A stretch of DNA of 64,000 nt from Afipia carboxidovorans OM5. GTDB taxonomy: Bacteria > Pseudomonadota > Alphaproteobacteria > Rhizobiales > Xanthobacteraceae. Position numbers and translations under genes: made by a program. The stretch lies in the NCBI RefSeq assembly GCF_000218565.1, contig NC_015684.1, positions 124,001 through 188,000 on the forward strand. The letters are read 5' to 3'. Positions 19,424-28,273 of this stretch are shown here, piece by piece; the stretch's first letter is position 1, and each line of letters opens with the position of its first letter. The notes beneath the pieces are model-generated. The model did not search any database and had not been told where the DNA came from. It saw only the letters and a program-made list of their open reading frames with translations.

Positions 19424-19544
19424 GCCGTCATTGTTCTGTCGCACGCAGCACGCGCGGCACTGTCATAAAACCATTGGGCTAGCCGTGCTTTATCACCCGC
19501 GGAAGCGCTTCTGACCGATTCGACGAAGCGCCGCGGGGATCACG

Positions 19545-20504
19545 ATGCGTGGCGACACGGATGCCGGCTTCAAGCCCGGCGCGATGCAAACCTGGCTCAA
19601 GCCCGACCTTGCACGCACCGCAGCCACGACCGCCGCCACCTGGCTGAAGCCCGCGCGCCGCGGCGATTTCCTTCGGTTCGAGGCGGTAACTCCACGCATC
19701 GATACGCTCGGCCGCCTCGGCGAGCTCGAAGTGCGGCTTGCCACCACGCGCGATGACGTGAAACGCGCGCAGAAGCTGCGTTACAAGGTTTTCTATCGGG
19801 ACGGCCATGCGATCGCGGATGCACCGACGCTGCTGGCCCGGCGCGACAAGGACGTGTTCGACAAATTCTGCGACCACATCCTTGTCATCGATCATGCCGC
19901 GAAGCCGACGCTCAGCGGCAAGCAGCGCGTGGTGGGCACCTATCGCCTGCTGCGCCAGGACGTGGCGGAGCACCACGGCGGCTTCTATTCCGACGATGAG
20001 TTCGACATCTCGGCTCTTGTCGAGCGTCACGGCAATCTGCGCTTTCTCGAGCTCGGCCGCTCCTGCGTGCTACCGTCCTACCGCACCAAACGCACCGTCG
20101 AACTTCTGTGGCATGGCATCTGGACCTACGTTCGCCGCCACGGCATCGACGTGATGATCGGGTGCGCGAGCCTTGCCGGCACCGATCCCGACCGTCTCGC
20201 GCTACCGCTGTCATTCCTACACCACTATGCCGCTGCACCCGCCGAGTGGCGCACCCGCGCGCAGGCGTCCCGCTATATCGCGATGAACCGCATGGCGAAG
20301 GAAACGATCGACCCCAAGGCGGCACTGCGCGAACTGCCGCCGCTCATCAAGGGCTATCTGCGGCTCGGTGCCTTCATCGGCGACGGCGCGGTGATCGACC
20401 ACCAGTTCGGCACCACCGACGTATTAGTAGTGATGCCGGTCGCCGCGATCGCCTCGCGCTATATCGGCCATTTCGGCGCCGACGCGAGCCGCCACGCGGC
20501 GTAG
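19545..20504 (+). CDS. olsB: OlsB-like ornithine/acyl-ACP N-acyltransferase (GNAT, hemolysin-like)
   Basis: 319 aa. Core pattern LEVRLATTRDDVKRAQKLRYKVFYRDG, then VVGTYRLLRQDVAEHHGGFYSDDEFDIS, NLRFLELGRSCVLPSYRTKRTVELLWHGIWTYV and MIGCASLAGTDPD is that of the OlsB/'hemolysin-like' acyltransferases. OlsB transfers a 3-hydroxyacyl chain from ACP to ornithine, the first step of ornithine lipid synthesis. An OlsA-type second acyltransferase is not adjacent. The 50-residue N-terminal extension is family-variable. Substrate identity is inferred from family; other GNAT lipid acyltransferases are possible. Confidence 0.75.
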   Translation: MRGDTDAGFKPGAMQTWLKPDLARTAATTAATWLKPARRGDFLRFEAVTPRIDTLGRLGELEVRLATTRDDVKRAQKLRYKVFYRDGHAIADAPTLLARRDKDVFDKFCDHILVIDHAAKPTLSGKQRVVGTYRLLRQDVAEHHGGFYSDDEFDISALVERHGNLRFLELGRSCVLPSYRTKRTVELLWHGIWTYVRRHGIDVMIGCASLAGTDPDRLALPLSFLHHYAAAPAEWRTRAQASRYIAMNRMAKETIDPKAALRELPPLIKGYLRLGAFIGDGAVIDHQFGTTDVLVVMPVAAIASRYIGHFGADASRHAA

Positions 20505-20516
20505 CTCTGTTGTCCG

Positions 20517-20682
20517 AACGCGATGCGACGTGCAACGTCGCTTCGCAGAGCCGGGACCGTTCAGATCCCATGCTTAGCGACCCCGGATCAGCCGTGCACC
20601 GCTTCGCGTTGCAATGCATCCGGGGCATGTAACCTGAAAATTCAAGATGAATGCGCGGGTCAAGCCCACGCATGACAAGGTA
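20517..20682. repeat. intergenic repeat region after olsB
   Basis: Contains nested inverted segments (GCGACGTGCAACGTCGC near 20525; GACCCCGGATCAG with CATCCGGGG) and ends with GCGGGTCAAGCCCACGCATGAC, similar in style to the family A right arm. No ORF with support. It separates olsB from the convergent coaA and resembles dispersed Bradyrhizobium-type intergenic repeats, judged by eye only. Confidence 0.5.
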
Positions 20683-20693
20683 GGCCCTGGCTT

Positions 20694-21650
20694 TTAAAGC
20701 CGCCGCAGCGACACCCGCTCCACCACATGGTCGCTGCCTTTTTTCAGGATCAGCGTCGCGCGCGGGCGCGTCGGCAGCACGTTCTCACGCAGATTGACGC
20801 GGTTGATCTTGTTCCAGATCGACAGCGCTTTCTCGCGCGCGGCCTCGTCGGAGAGCCCGGCATAGCGATGAAAGTAGGATCGCGGATCACTGAACGCGGT
20901 GTCGCGCAGCTTGAGAAAGCGCGCGGCGTACCATTCCTGTAGCGTGCTTTCATCGGCATCGATATAGACCGAGAAATCGAAGAAGTCGGAGATGAACGGC
21001 ACGGCCTTGCCGTCGGCCGGCAACCGCCCGGTCTGCAGCACGTTCAGGCCTTCGACGATCAGGATATCGGGCTGATCGATCTCGATGGTCTCGTTCGGCA
21101 CGATGTCATAGGTGAGATGCGAATAGACCGGCGCGCGCACGTCACGGCGTCCCGCCTTGATGTCGCTTAGAAACGTCAGCAGCGCGCCGAGATTGTAGCT
21201 CTCCGGAAAACCCTTCTTGTCCATCAAGCCCGCGCGCTCGAGATAGGCGTTGGAATGCAGGAAACCGTCGGTGGTGATGAGATCGACCTTCGGCTTCGGC
21301 GACCAGCGTGCCAGCAGCGCCTGCAGCACGCGCGCAGTGGTGGACTTGCCGACCGCGACCGAGCCCGCCACGCCGATGATGTAGGGCATCTTGCGATCGC
21401 GGATGCGCAGGAAGCGCCGCTCGGATTCGAACAACCGCCGCGCCGCGGAGACGTAAAACGACAGCAGCCGCGACAGCGGCAGATAGATCTCCTCGACCTC
21501 CTTGATATCCAGGCGGTCAAGCATCGAGTGCATCCGCTCGATCTCCTCCGCCCGCAACGTCATCGGCGTATCGTCGCGCAGCTTCGCCCACTGCTCGCGC
21601 GTGAAGGTGCGGTAGGGATCGTACTTTTGCAGTTCGGCTCCGGTCGTCAT
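20694..21650 (-). CDS. coaA: pantothenate kinase (type I)
   Basis: 318 aa from ATG 21650 (MTTGAELQKYDPYRTFTREQW); the extension to 21707 is rejected because it lacks homology to the usual N-terminus. It phosphorylates pantothenate, committing it to CoA. P-loop GSVAVGKS at 96-103; further motifs VDLITTDGFLHSN, MDKKGFPESYNLGALLTFLSDIKAG, PVYSHLTYDIVPNE, ILIVEGLNVLQTG and FSVYIDAD. It is the last gene of the leftward his cluster, 70 bases after hisE. Confidence 0.97.
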   Translation of the reverse strand: MTTGAELQKYDPYRTFTREQWAKLRDDTPMTLRAEEIERMHSMLDRLDIKEVEEIYLPLSRLLSFYVSAARRLFESERRFLRIRDRKMPYIIGVAGSVAVGKSTTARVLQALLARWSPKPKVDLITTDGFLHSNAYLERAGLMDKKGFPESYNLGALLTFLSDIKAGRRDVRAPVYSHLTYDIVPNETIEIDQPDILIVEGLNVLQTGRLPADGKAVPFISDFFDFSVYIDADESTLQEWYAARFLKLRDTAFSDPRSYFHRYAGLSDEAAREKALSIWNKINRVNLRENVLPTRPRATLILKKGSDHVVERVSLRRL

Positions 21651-21720
21651 GAGCCAGTCTCTTTTCGTTTGGATGCCGGCCCGGCGGACGCCTTCCCGGA
21701 GATGCAAAAATTTTGCCTGC

Positions 21721-22050
21721 TCAATCGCCCTTGCGCGAGGCTTTTTCCTCGAGACCCGACATTTTTGTCCGGCGTTCGAGTTCAGCCTCGACTTCGGCCA
21801 GCGAAACGCCCCGCGCCTTCAGCAGAACCAGAAGGTGAAAAAGCAAATCCCCACTCTCGGCAATGACCCGCTCGCGCATGCTGTTCTGCTCGACGGCTGC
21901 GATCACCACCTCGATCGCTTCCTCGCCGAGCTTCTTCGCACAATGCTCCACGCCCTTGTCGAGCAGCTTGCGCGTATAGGACACCTCGCCGCTCGAGGCG
22001 GCGCGGGCGTCAATGACGCCGGCGAGGTCATGAATAGTGAAGCCGCTCAT
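21721..22050 (-). CDS. hisE: phosphoribosyl-ATP pyrophosphatase
   Basis: 109 aa, all-alpha MazG-like fold. It converts PR-ATP to PR-AMP, the second step of histidine synthesis. Motifs: SYTRKLLDKGVEHCAKKLGEEAIEVVIAAVEQ (the EExxE metal site) and ESGDLLFHLLVLLKARGVSLAEVEAELERR. It is separate from hisI, which is not in the window. It follows hisF after 80 bases that contain a GC-rich stem but no gene. Confidence 0.96.
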   Translation of the reverse strand: MSGFTIHDLAGVIDARAASSGEVSYTRKLLDKGVEHCAKKLGEEAIEVVIAAVEQNSMRERVIAESGDLLFHLLVLLKARGVSLAEVEAELERRTKMSGLEEKASRKGD

Positions 22051-22130
22051 TGGGTGTCCCTTACCCTTAAGATTGCATTCAGGGCGGTGGGGCTACCGGG
22101 CCGCCGCCCTATCAAAAAACCGGTTGGTGC

Positions 22131-22903
<773 letters not shown>

Positions 22904-22904
<1 letters not shown>

Positions 22905-23641
22905 CAGGCCGCCCTCGCCGCTTTGATCAGCGCCAGCGCCTCGGCCGGATCGATGCGGCCGTCATAGAGCGCGCGGCCGGAGATCGCGCCTTCGAGTTTT
23001 TTGGCGCGCGGCGTGAGCAGCGCCTTCACATCGTCGATCGAGGCGAGGCCGCCGGAGGCGATCACCGGAATCGAGATCGCATCCGCAAGCGCAATGGTCG
23101 CATCGAGATTGAGGCCCTTGAGCAGGCCATCGCGCGCGATGTCGGTAAAGATGATCGCGGCAACGCCGGCATCCTCGAAGCGCTGCGCGATCTCGAGCGC
23201 GGTGACGGTCGACGTTTCCGCCCAGCCTTCCACCGCGACCTTACCGTCGCGCGCATCGAGACCCACCGCGACACGGCCGGGATGTTTCTTCGCGGCTTCT
23301 TTCACAAAGGCCGGATCGCGCACCGCGGCGGTGCCGATGATGACGCGCGCAATGCCCTTGTCGAGCCATGCTTGAAGCGTCGCCATGTCGCGAATGCCGC
23401 CGCCAAGCTGCACCGGCATCGTCACGGTCTTCAGCATCGCCTCGACGGCTTGCGCATTTTGCGGCTTGCCCGCGAACGCGCCATCGAGATCGACGACATG
23501 CAGATATTCGAATCCCTGATCCTGAAAGCTGCGCGCCTGCGCGGCCGGATCGAGGTTAAACACGGTCGCGCGCGCCATGTCGCCCTGCTCGAGACGCACG
23601 CACTGACCGTTCTTCAGATCGATGGCAGGAAAGAGGATCAC
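22904..23641 (-). CDS. hisA: ProFAR isomerase
   Basis: 245 aa TIM barrel. It isomerises ProFAR to PRFAR. The preferred start is GTG 23641, which overlaps the hisH stop as GTGA and gives the family's usual MILFPAIDLKNGQCVRL. GTG 23650 is an in-frame alternative. Motifs: AIDLKNGQCVRLEQGDM (Asp8), HVVDLDGAFAG, QLGGGIRDMATL, IIGTAAVRDP, VGLDARDGKVAVEGW, IFTDIARDGLLKG (catalytic Asp) and PVIASGGLASIDDV. Confidence 0.96.
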
Positions 23642-24288
23642 GGCTTCCACTTCAGAAAATTGGCGATCAGAACGAGGCCGAAGCGCTGGCTCTTCTCGGG
23701 ATGAAACTGCGTGCCGAAGATCGTGTCCTTGGCAACGATCGCGGTCAGCGGCCCGCCGTAATCGGCGCGCGCGACAATATCGCTCTCGCTCGCAGCGTTA
23801 AGGTGATAGGAGTGCACGAAATAGGCGTGACGGCCCTTGTCGCCGAGCGGCAATTTTTCCAGCACCGGATGCTCACGGACGAGATCGAGCGTGTTCCAGC
23901 CCATATGCGGAATCTTCAGGCTCTCGTCGCGCGGCGCGATCTTTTCAACGTCGCCCGCAATCCAGTCGAGCCCCGGCGTCGTGACATGCTCCTTGCCCTG
24001 CGTCGCCAGCAACTGCATGCCGACACAGATGCCGAAGAACGGACGCGCCTTGTCGTGCACGGCTTGCGTCATGGCATCGACCATGCCGTCAAGCGCATCG
24101 AGGCCCTTGCGGCAATCGGCAAACGCGCCGACGCCCGGCAGCACGATACGATCGGCGCGATAGACGATCTCGGGGTCGCGGGTGACGATGATCTTTTCCG
24201 GCAGTTCCAGCGCGCGCGCAGCACGCTCGAAAGCTTTCGCCGCCGAGTGCAGATTGCCGGAGCCGTAATCGATCAGCGCAACGCTCAC
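23638..24288 (-). CDS. hisH: imidazole glycerol phosphate synthase glutaminase subunit
   Basis: 216 aa class I glutamine amidotransferase feeding ammonia to HisF. Motifs: VALIDYGSGNLHSAAKAFERA, RIVLPGVGAFADC, PFFGICVGMQLL (nucleophile Cys), IPHMGWNTL, YFVHSYH and TIFGTQFHPEKSQRFG (His and Glu of the triad). It overlaps the upstream gene by ATGA (24285-24288) and hisA by GTGA. Confidence 0.97.
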   Translation of the reverse strand: MSVALIDYGSGNLHSAAKAFERAARALELPEKIIVTRDPEIVYRADRIVLPGVGAFADCRKGLDALDGMVDAMTQAVHDKARPFFGICVGMQLLATQGKEHVTTPGLDWIAGDVEKIAPRDESLKIPHMGWNTLDLVREHPVLEKLPLGDKGRHAYFVHSYHLNAASESDIVARADYGGPLTAIVAKDTIFGTQFHPEKSQRFGLVLIANFLKWKP

Positions 24289-24782
24289 CGCGAGCCACCC
24301 GGCATCGGAAAGAAACCTGCCGCGTCGGGCATGGCGATGGAGGAATGCGGCATCGGCATTTTCGCGGCAGTTACGGGCCTCGTCGCAGCTGCAATACCGG
24401 CAGCGGAAAGCCGCTCGAAGAAGCGCTGTGCCGCAGCCTCTTCATTCTCGGCCGCAACAAGGCCGATCTGCCGCCACTTGCGGCGCGACAACGTCCAGCG
24501 CCGCAACGAGCCCGCTTCGGCGCCGAGAAACAGCGCGATTACGCCCATCACCACGAAATGCGCAATGGCCGGCGCGCGGCTCATCTGCAACGCTACCTCG
24601 GCCGCGATCTGCACCACGATATAACCGAGCAGCACCAGCCACAGCCGATGACGGATGATCCAGAGGAAGCCGAGCAGGAACGCCCACACGTAAAAGCCGT
24701 CGCGCACGAACACGACCTTTTCCGGCGCGGCGCGCACGTTATCACCGAGGCTTTTCGGGGCGTGGACGGTGTAAACCGGCAT
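24285..24782 (-). CDS. DUF2628-like small membrane protein inside the his operon
   Basis: 165 aa from ATG 24782. N-terminus MPVYTVHAPKSLGDNVRAAPEKVVFVRDGFYVWAFLLGFLWIIRHRLWL is the DUF2628 pattern: a short cytosolic strand, then two or three helices (about 29-48, 50-70 and 75-90). The C-terminal half is soluble (RRKWRQIGLVAAENEEAAAQRFFERL). It lies between hisB and hisH and overlaps hisH by four bases, so it is co-transcribed with histidine genes. The function is unknown; nothing in it suggests a histidine enzyme. Confidence 0.85.
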   Translation of the reverse strand: MPVYTVHAPKSLGDNVRAAPEKVVFVRDGFYVWAFLLGFLWIIRHRLWLVLLGYIVVQIAAEVALQMSRAPAIAHFVVMGVIALFLGAEAGSLRRWTLSRRKWRQIGLVAAENEEAAAQRFFERLSAAGIAAATRPVTAAKMPMPHSSIAMPDAAGFFPMPGGSR

Positions 24783-24810
24783 CTCTCGTCTCCGGCGGAG
24801 CGCTTTCGCG

Positions 24811-25404
24811 CTAGCCGCCCAACTGACCCTTGGTCGAGGGCACCGCACCATTCGCACGCGGATCAATCGCGACCGCGGCGCGCAGCGCGCGCGCGAGCCC
24901 CTTGAAGCAGGATTCCGAGATGTGATGGCTGTTCTCGCCATACAAGGTCTCGACATGCAGCGTGATGCCGGCATTCATTGCGAACGCCTGAAACCACTCG
25001 CGCACCAGCTCGGTGTCGAACTCGCCGATCTTGTCGCGCGGGAATTCCACCTTGAACACCAGCACCGGACGGCCGGAAATGTCGATCACGACGCGCGACA
25101 GCGTCTCGTCCATCGGCAGATGCACGCCCGCATAGCGGGTGATGCCCGCCATGTCGCCCAGCGCCTGCTTCACCGCCTGACCGAGCGCGATGCCGACATC
25201 CTCCGTGGTGTGGTGATGGTCGACATGCAGGTCGCCATTCGCCTTCACCGTGATGTCGATGCCCGAGTGGCGCGCCAGAAGGTCCAGCATGTGGTCGAAA
25301 AACCCAATGCCGGTCGCGACGTCGGAGGCGCCAGTGCCGTCGAGATTGACGCTGACGGCGATGTCAGTCTCCTTGGTCTTGCGCTTGATCGTGGCCGTGC
25401 GCAT
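24811..25404 (-). CDS. hisB: imidazoleglycerol-phosphate dehydratase
   Basis: 197 aa, monofunctional HisB (no phosphatase domain). ATG 25404 is preceded by GGAG at nine bases; the extension to 25551 enters the hslV promoter region. It dehydrates IGP to imidazole-acetol phosphate using Mn. Metal-binding motifs: [49 protein letters not shown] and [19 protein letters not shown]. First gene of the leftward his operon, divergent from hslV. Confidence 0.97.
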
Positions 25405-25544
25405 GAAAATTCGCTCCAGAACCCAATTTTGAGCGCCTTTTAACAGGCGGATGACGCCTTCGCTACTGCAACAGTCGCCGGGGAGCCTCCCATTCGCGGC
25501 TATGGTGACCGGATTTTGCGGATTCCGGGCCTCCCAGCCATAAG

Positions 25545-25576
25545 TTTGCATCCGCCGCGCGAGCTTCCTAAATGGG
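25545..25576 (+). promoter_or_regulatory. possible RpoH-type promoter of hslVU
   Basis: TTTG (25545-25548), 18-base spacer, CCTAAATGGG (25567-25576). Against CTTG-N17/18-CYTATNTNNG there is one mismatch in each box. Transcription would begin just after 25580, placing the hslV ATG at 25599 inside the mRNA and excluding the earlier in-frame ATG at 25572. Heat-shock control of hslVU is usual in proteobacteria. Confidence 0.4.
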
Positions 25577-25598
25577 AGCCAGTCAGGGGATAGACCAT

Positions 25599-26150
25599 AT
25601 GCAAAATTCGCAAGCCGAGAGCTGGCACGGCACCACGATCCTCACCGTCCGCAAGGGCGGACGGGTGGTCATCGGCGGCGACGGCCAGGTTTCGATCGGC
25701 CAGACCGTGATCAAGTCCAATGCCCGGAAGGTCCGCAAGCTCGGCAAGGGCGATGTGATCGGCGGCTTCGCCGGCGCCACCGCCGACGCCTTCACGCTGT
25801 TCGAGCGGCTGGAGGCCAAGCTCGAACAATATCCGGGGCAGTTGACCCGCGCCTGCGTCGAACTCGCCAAGGACTGGCGAACCGATCGCTACCTGCGCCG
25901 CCTTGAGGCAATGATGATCGTCGCCGACAAGGAGGTGTCGCTGGTACTGACCGGCACCGGCGACGTGCTGGAGCCCGAAGACGGCGTGATGGCGATCGGC
26001 TCCGGCGGCAATTATGCGCTGGCCGCCGCCCGCGCGCTGTCCGATTCCGAGCACGACGCCGAAACCATCGTGCGTCGTTCGCTCGAAATCGCTGCCGATA
26101 TCTGCGTCTATACCAACCGCAACGTCACCATCGAGGCGCTGACGGCATAA
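25599..26150 (+). CDS. hslV: ATP-dependent protease subunit HslV
   Basis: 183 aa from ATG 25599, with AGGGGA upstream. The proteasome-like catalytic Thr follows a short propeptide: [11 protein letters not shown] then [10 protein letters not shown], as in other alphaproteobacteria. Further motifs: [73 protein letters not shown] and [16 protein letters not shown]. It forms a dodecamer degraded-protein chamber capped by HslU, encoded 98 bases downstream. Confidence 0.97.
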
Positions 26151-26166
26151 GCGCGTTCACGCGCGA

Positions 26167-26241
26167 CTTGGTGAGGAGCGTAACCTCACCCGGCAAACCC
26201 CTCACCCGGCTCGCGCCACCCTCTCCCACAAGGGGAGAGGG
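26167..26241. repeat. intergenic repeat with hairpin covering the hslU ribosome site
   Basis: The hslV-hslU spacer holds ACCTCACCCGGCAAACCCCTCACCCGGC (direct repeats of CCTCACCCGGC) and a perfect 9-bp stem, CCCTCTCCC (26219-26227) with GGGAGAGGG (26233-26241), loop ACAAG. The right arm contains the GAGAGGG that is the best Shine-Dalgarno for ATG 26249. The element looks like a dispersed repeat inserted between the two genes. Confidence 0.65.
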
Positions 26242-26248
26242 CAAGAAG

Positions 26249-27559
26249 ATGAAACCCATGACCGACTTTTCTCCCCGCGAAATCGTCTCCGAACTCGACC
26301 GCTTCATTGTCGGCCAGAACGACGCCAAGCGCGCGGTCGCAATCGCGCTGCGCAACCGCTGGCGGCGGCTGCAGCTCGAAGGCGGGCTGCGCGAGGAAGT
26401 GTTGCCGAAAAATATTCTGATGATCGGGCCGACCGGCGTCGGCAAGACCGAGATCGCGCGGCGGCTCGCCAAGCTTGCCGGTGCGCCATTCCTCAAGGTG
26501 GAGGCGACGAAGTTCACGGAAGTGGGTTATGTCGGCCGCGACGTCGAACAGATCGTGCGCGACCTTGTCGACGTCGCCATCGCCCAGACCCGCGAGAAGA
26601 AGCGCAAGGACGTGCGCGCCCGCGCCCAGCTTGCCGCGGAAGAGCGCGTGCTCGACGCGCTGGTTGGCGCCAATGCCTCCAGTGGCACGCGCGAGTCATT
26701 CCGCCGCCGGCTGCGTGACGGTGAACTCAACGACAAGGAAATCGAGGTCGAGACCCAGGCGGGCGGCGGACCGTCGATGTTCGAAATTCCAGGGATGCCC
26801 GGCGCGCAGATGGGCGCGATCTCGCTCGGCGATATTTTCGGCAAGATGGGCGGCCGCACCAAGACGCGGCGGCTTACGGTTGAGGATTCTCACGAGGTAC
26901 TGGTCAACGAGGAATCCGACAAGCTGCTCGACGACGAGGCGCTGACCCGCGATGCGATCCATGTGGTCGAGAACAACGGCATCGTATTCCTCGACGAGGT
27001 CGACAAGATCTGCGTCCGCGATGGCGCACGCACCGGCGACGTTTCGCGCGAGGGCGTGCAGCGCGACCTGCTGCCCTTGATCGAGGGCACCACCGTCTCG
27101 ACCAAGCACGGACCGGTGAAGACCGACCATATCCTGTTCATCGCGTCCGGCGCGTTTCATATCGCAAAGCCGTCCGACCTATTGCCGGAGTTGCAGGGCC
27201 GCCTGCCGATCCGCGTCGAACTGCAGGCGCTGACCCGCGATGATCTGCGCCGCATTCTGACCGAGCCGGAAGGCTCGCTCATCAAGCAATATATCGCGCT
27301 GATGAAAACCGAAGGCGTCACGCTGGAGATCACCGATGAGGCGATCGACGCGCTCGCCGACGTCGCGGTGTCGGTCAATTCTTCCGTCGAAAACATCGGC
27401 GCGCGTCGATTGCAGACGGTGATGGAGCGAGTGCTCGACGAAGTCTCGTTCCATGCGCCTGACATGAACGGGCAGACCATTACGATCGATGCTGCCTATG
27501 TGCAGAAGCACATCGGTGATCTGGCGAAAAACACCGATCTGAGCCGGTTTATTTTGTGA
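26249..27559 (+). CDS. hslU: ATP-dependent protease ATPase subunit HslU
   Basis: 436 aa from ATG 26249 (MKPMTDFSPREIV), eight bases after GAGAGGG; ATG 26258 (MTDFSP) is the start most homologues would suggest. AAA+ unfoldase of the HslUV protease: VGQNDAKRAVAIALRNRWRR, Walker A GPTGVGKT (60-67), pore loop GYVGRD, the I domain (about 110-240, with IPGMPGAQMGAISLGDIFGKM), Walker B GIVFLDEVDKI, sensor SGAFHIAKPSDLLPELQGRLPIRVEL and the C-terminal docking tail LSRFIL. Co-transcribed with hslV. Confidence 0.97.
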   Translation: MKPMTDFSPREIVSELDRFIVGQNDAKRAVAIALRNRWRRLQLEGGLREEVLPKNILMIGPTGVGKTEIARRLAKLAGAPFLKVEATKFTEVGYVGRDVEQIVRDLVDVAIAQTREKKRKDVRARAQLAAEERVLDALVGANASSGTRESFRRRLRDGELNDKEIEVETQAGGGPSMFEIPGMPGAQMGAISLGDIFGKMGGRTKTRRLTVEDSHEVLVNEESDKLLDDEALTRDAIHVVENNGIVFLDEVDKICVRDGARTGDVSREGVQRDLLPLIEGTTVSTKHGPVKTDHILFIASGAFHIAKPSDLLPELQGRLPIRVELQALTRDDLRRILTEPEGSLIKQYIALMKTEGVTLEITDEAIDALADVAVSVNSSVENIGARRLQTVMERVLDEVSFHAPDMNGQTITIDAAYVQKHIGDLAKNTDLSRFIL

Positions 27560-27564
27560 GGCAC

Positions 27565-27664
27565 GTCATTCCGGGGCGCGGGTGAAACCCGCGAACCCGG
27601 AATCTTTCGATGGTCGATTGAGAGACTCCTGATCATCCCGCTTTCGCGAGATGTCCGGAATGAC
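27565..27664. repeat. palindromic intergenic repeat, family B, copy 1
   Basis: Starts GTCATTCCGGGGCGCGGGTG and ends GATGTCCGGAATGAC, so the ends form an inverted repeat (GTCATTCCGG/CCGGAATGAC). Contains CGAACCCGGAATCT, shared with the copies at 50726-50846 and 60534-60625. It fills the gap between convergent hslU and the Smr gene. Confidence 0.75.
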
Positions 27665-27673
27665 CTCGATCAT

Positions 27674-28273
27674 CTACCTCGCCCGCCGCAGCCGCACATA
27701 AAGCGCGCCGGCACCGCCATGGCCGATCGATGCTTCCTCGAAGCCGACGACGAAGCGACGAAGCTCCGGCAGGCCGAGCCACTCCGGCACCTGACGGCGC
27801 AGCACGCCGCGCTCGGCATCCAGCGCGCCGCTGCGGCCCTTGCCGGTGATGACCAGCACGAACGTCAATCCGTTCTCGCTCGACGAGGTGACGAAGCCGA
27901 TCAGCGCGCGATGCGCGCGGGCCTGCGTCATGCCATGCAGATCGAGCCGCGCCTCGATCTCCTTGCGGCCGCGGGCGAGATGCGTTCGCTCCCGCCGGCC
28001 CAATGTGACGAGCGGTGGCGGCGCTTTCGGCCGAGGTGCTGTCACTGTTGGCTTTGATGCCTCAGACGCGCGTGACGAGCGCGCCCGTGCGCCTTGAGGC
28101 GCAGCCACCTCCTCGCCCGCCTCGGCTGCAACCTCCAGCTCTTTTGGTTTTCGCCGGCGCAGCGGCTTGATCTGCTTCGTCACCGTCTCCCACAGCGCAC
28201 GCTCTTCGGCATCGAGTGCGCGACGGCGGCGTGCGGGTGGCGGCGACAGATCTGGCGGACGGCCGCGCTTCAT
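27674..28273 (-). CDS. Smr-domain protein
   Basis: 199 aa. A charged, Pro/Ala-rich N-terminus (about 1-95) precedes an Smr domain with its diagnostic IEARLDLHGMTQARAHRALIGFV, FVLVITGKGRSG and GGAGALYVRLRR. Smr domains, as in the MutS2 C-terminus, act on nucleic acids, often as endonucleases of RNA or branched DNA. No MutS core is present. Its start overlaps the mltA stop by four bases (28270-28273), so it is probably translated from the mltA mRNA, with Tim44 upstream. The role in this organism is unknown. Confidence 0.9.
   Translation of the reverse strand: MKRGRPPDLSPPPARRRRALDAEERALWETVTKQIKPLRRRKPKELEVAAEAGEEVAAPQGARARSSRASEASKPTVTAPRPKAPPPLVTLGRRERTHLARGRKEIEARLDLHGMTQARAHRALIGFVTSSSENGLTFVLVITGKGRSGALDAERGVLRRQVPEWLGLPELRRFVVGFEEASIGHGGAGALYVRLRRAR

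Noticed and set aside
16625..19444. 939-aa open frame on the minus strand
   Set aside because: Shadow of the small exported protein and hybrid kinase genes; no recognisable domain, arising from high GC at third positions.
22081..22110. GC-rich stem between hisF and hisE as a terminator
   Set aside because: The stem AGGGCGG/CCGCCCT is followed on the minus strand by mixed bases, not a T-run, and hisE needs read-through.
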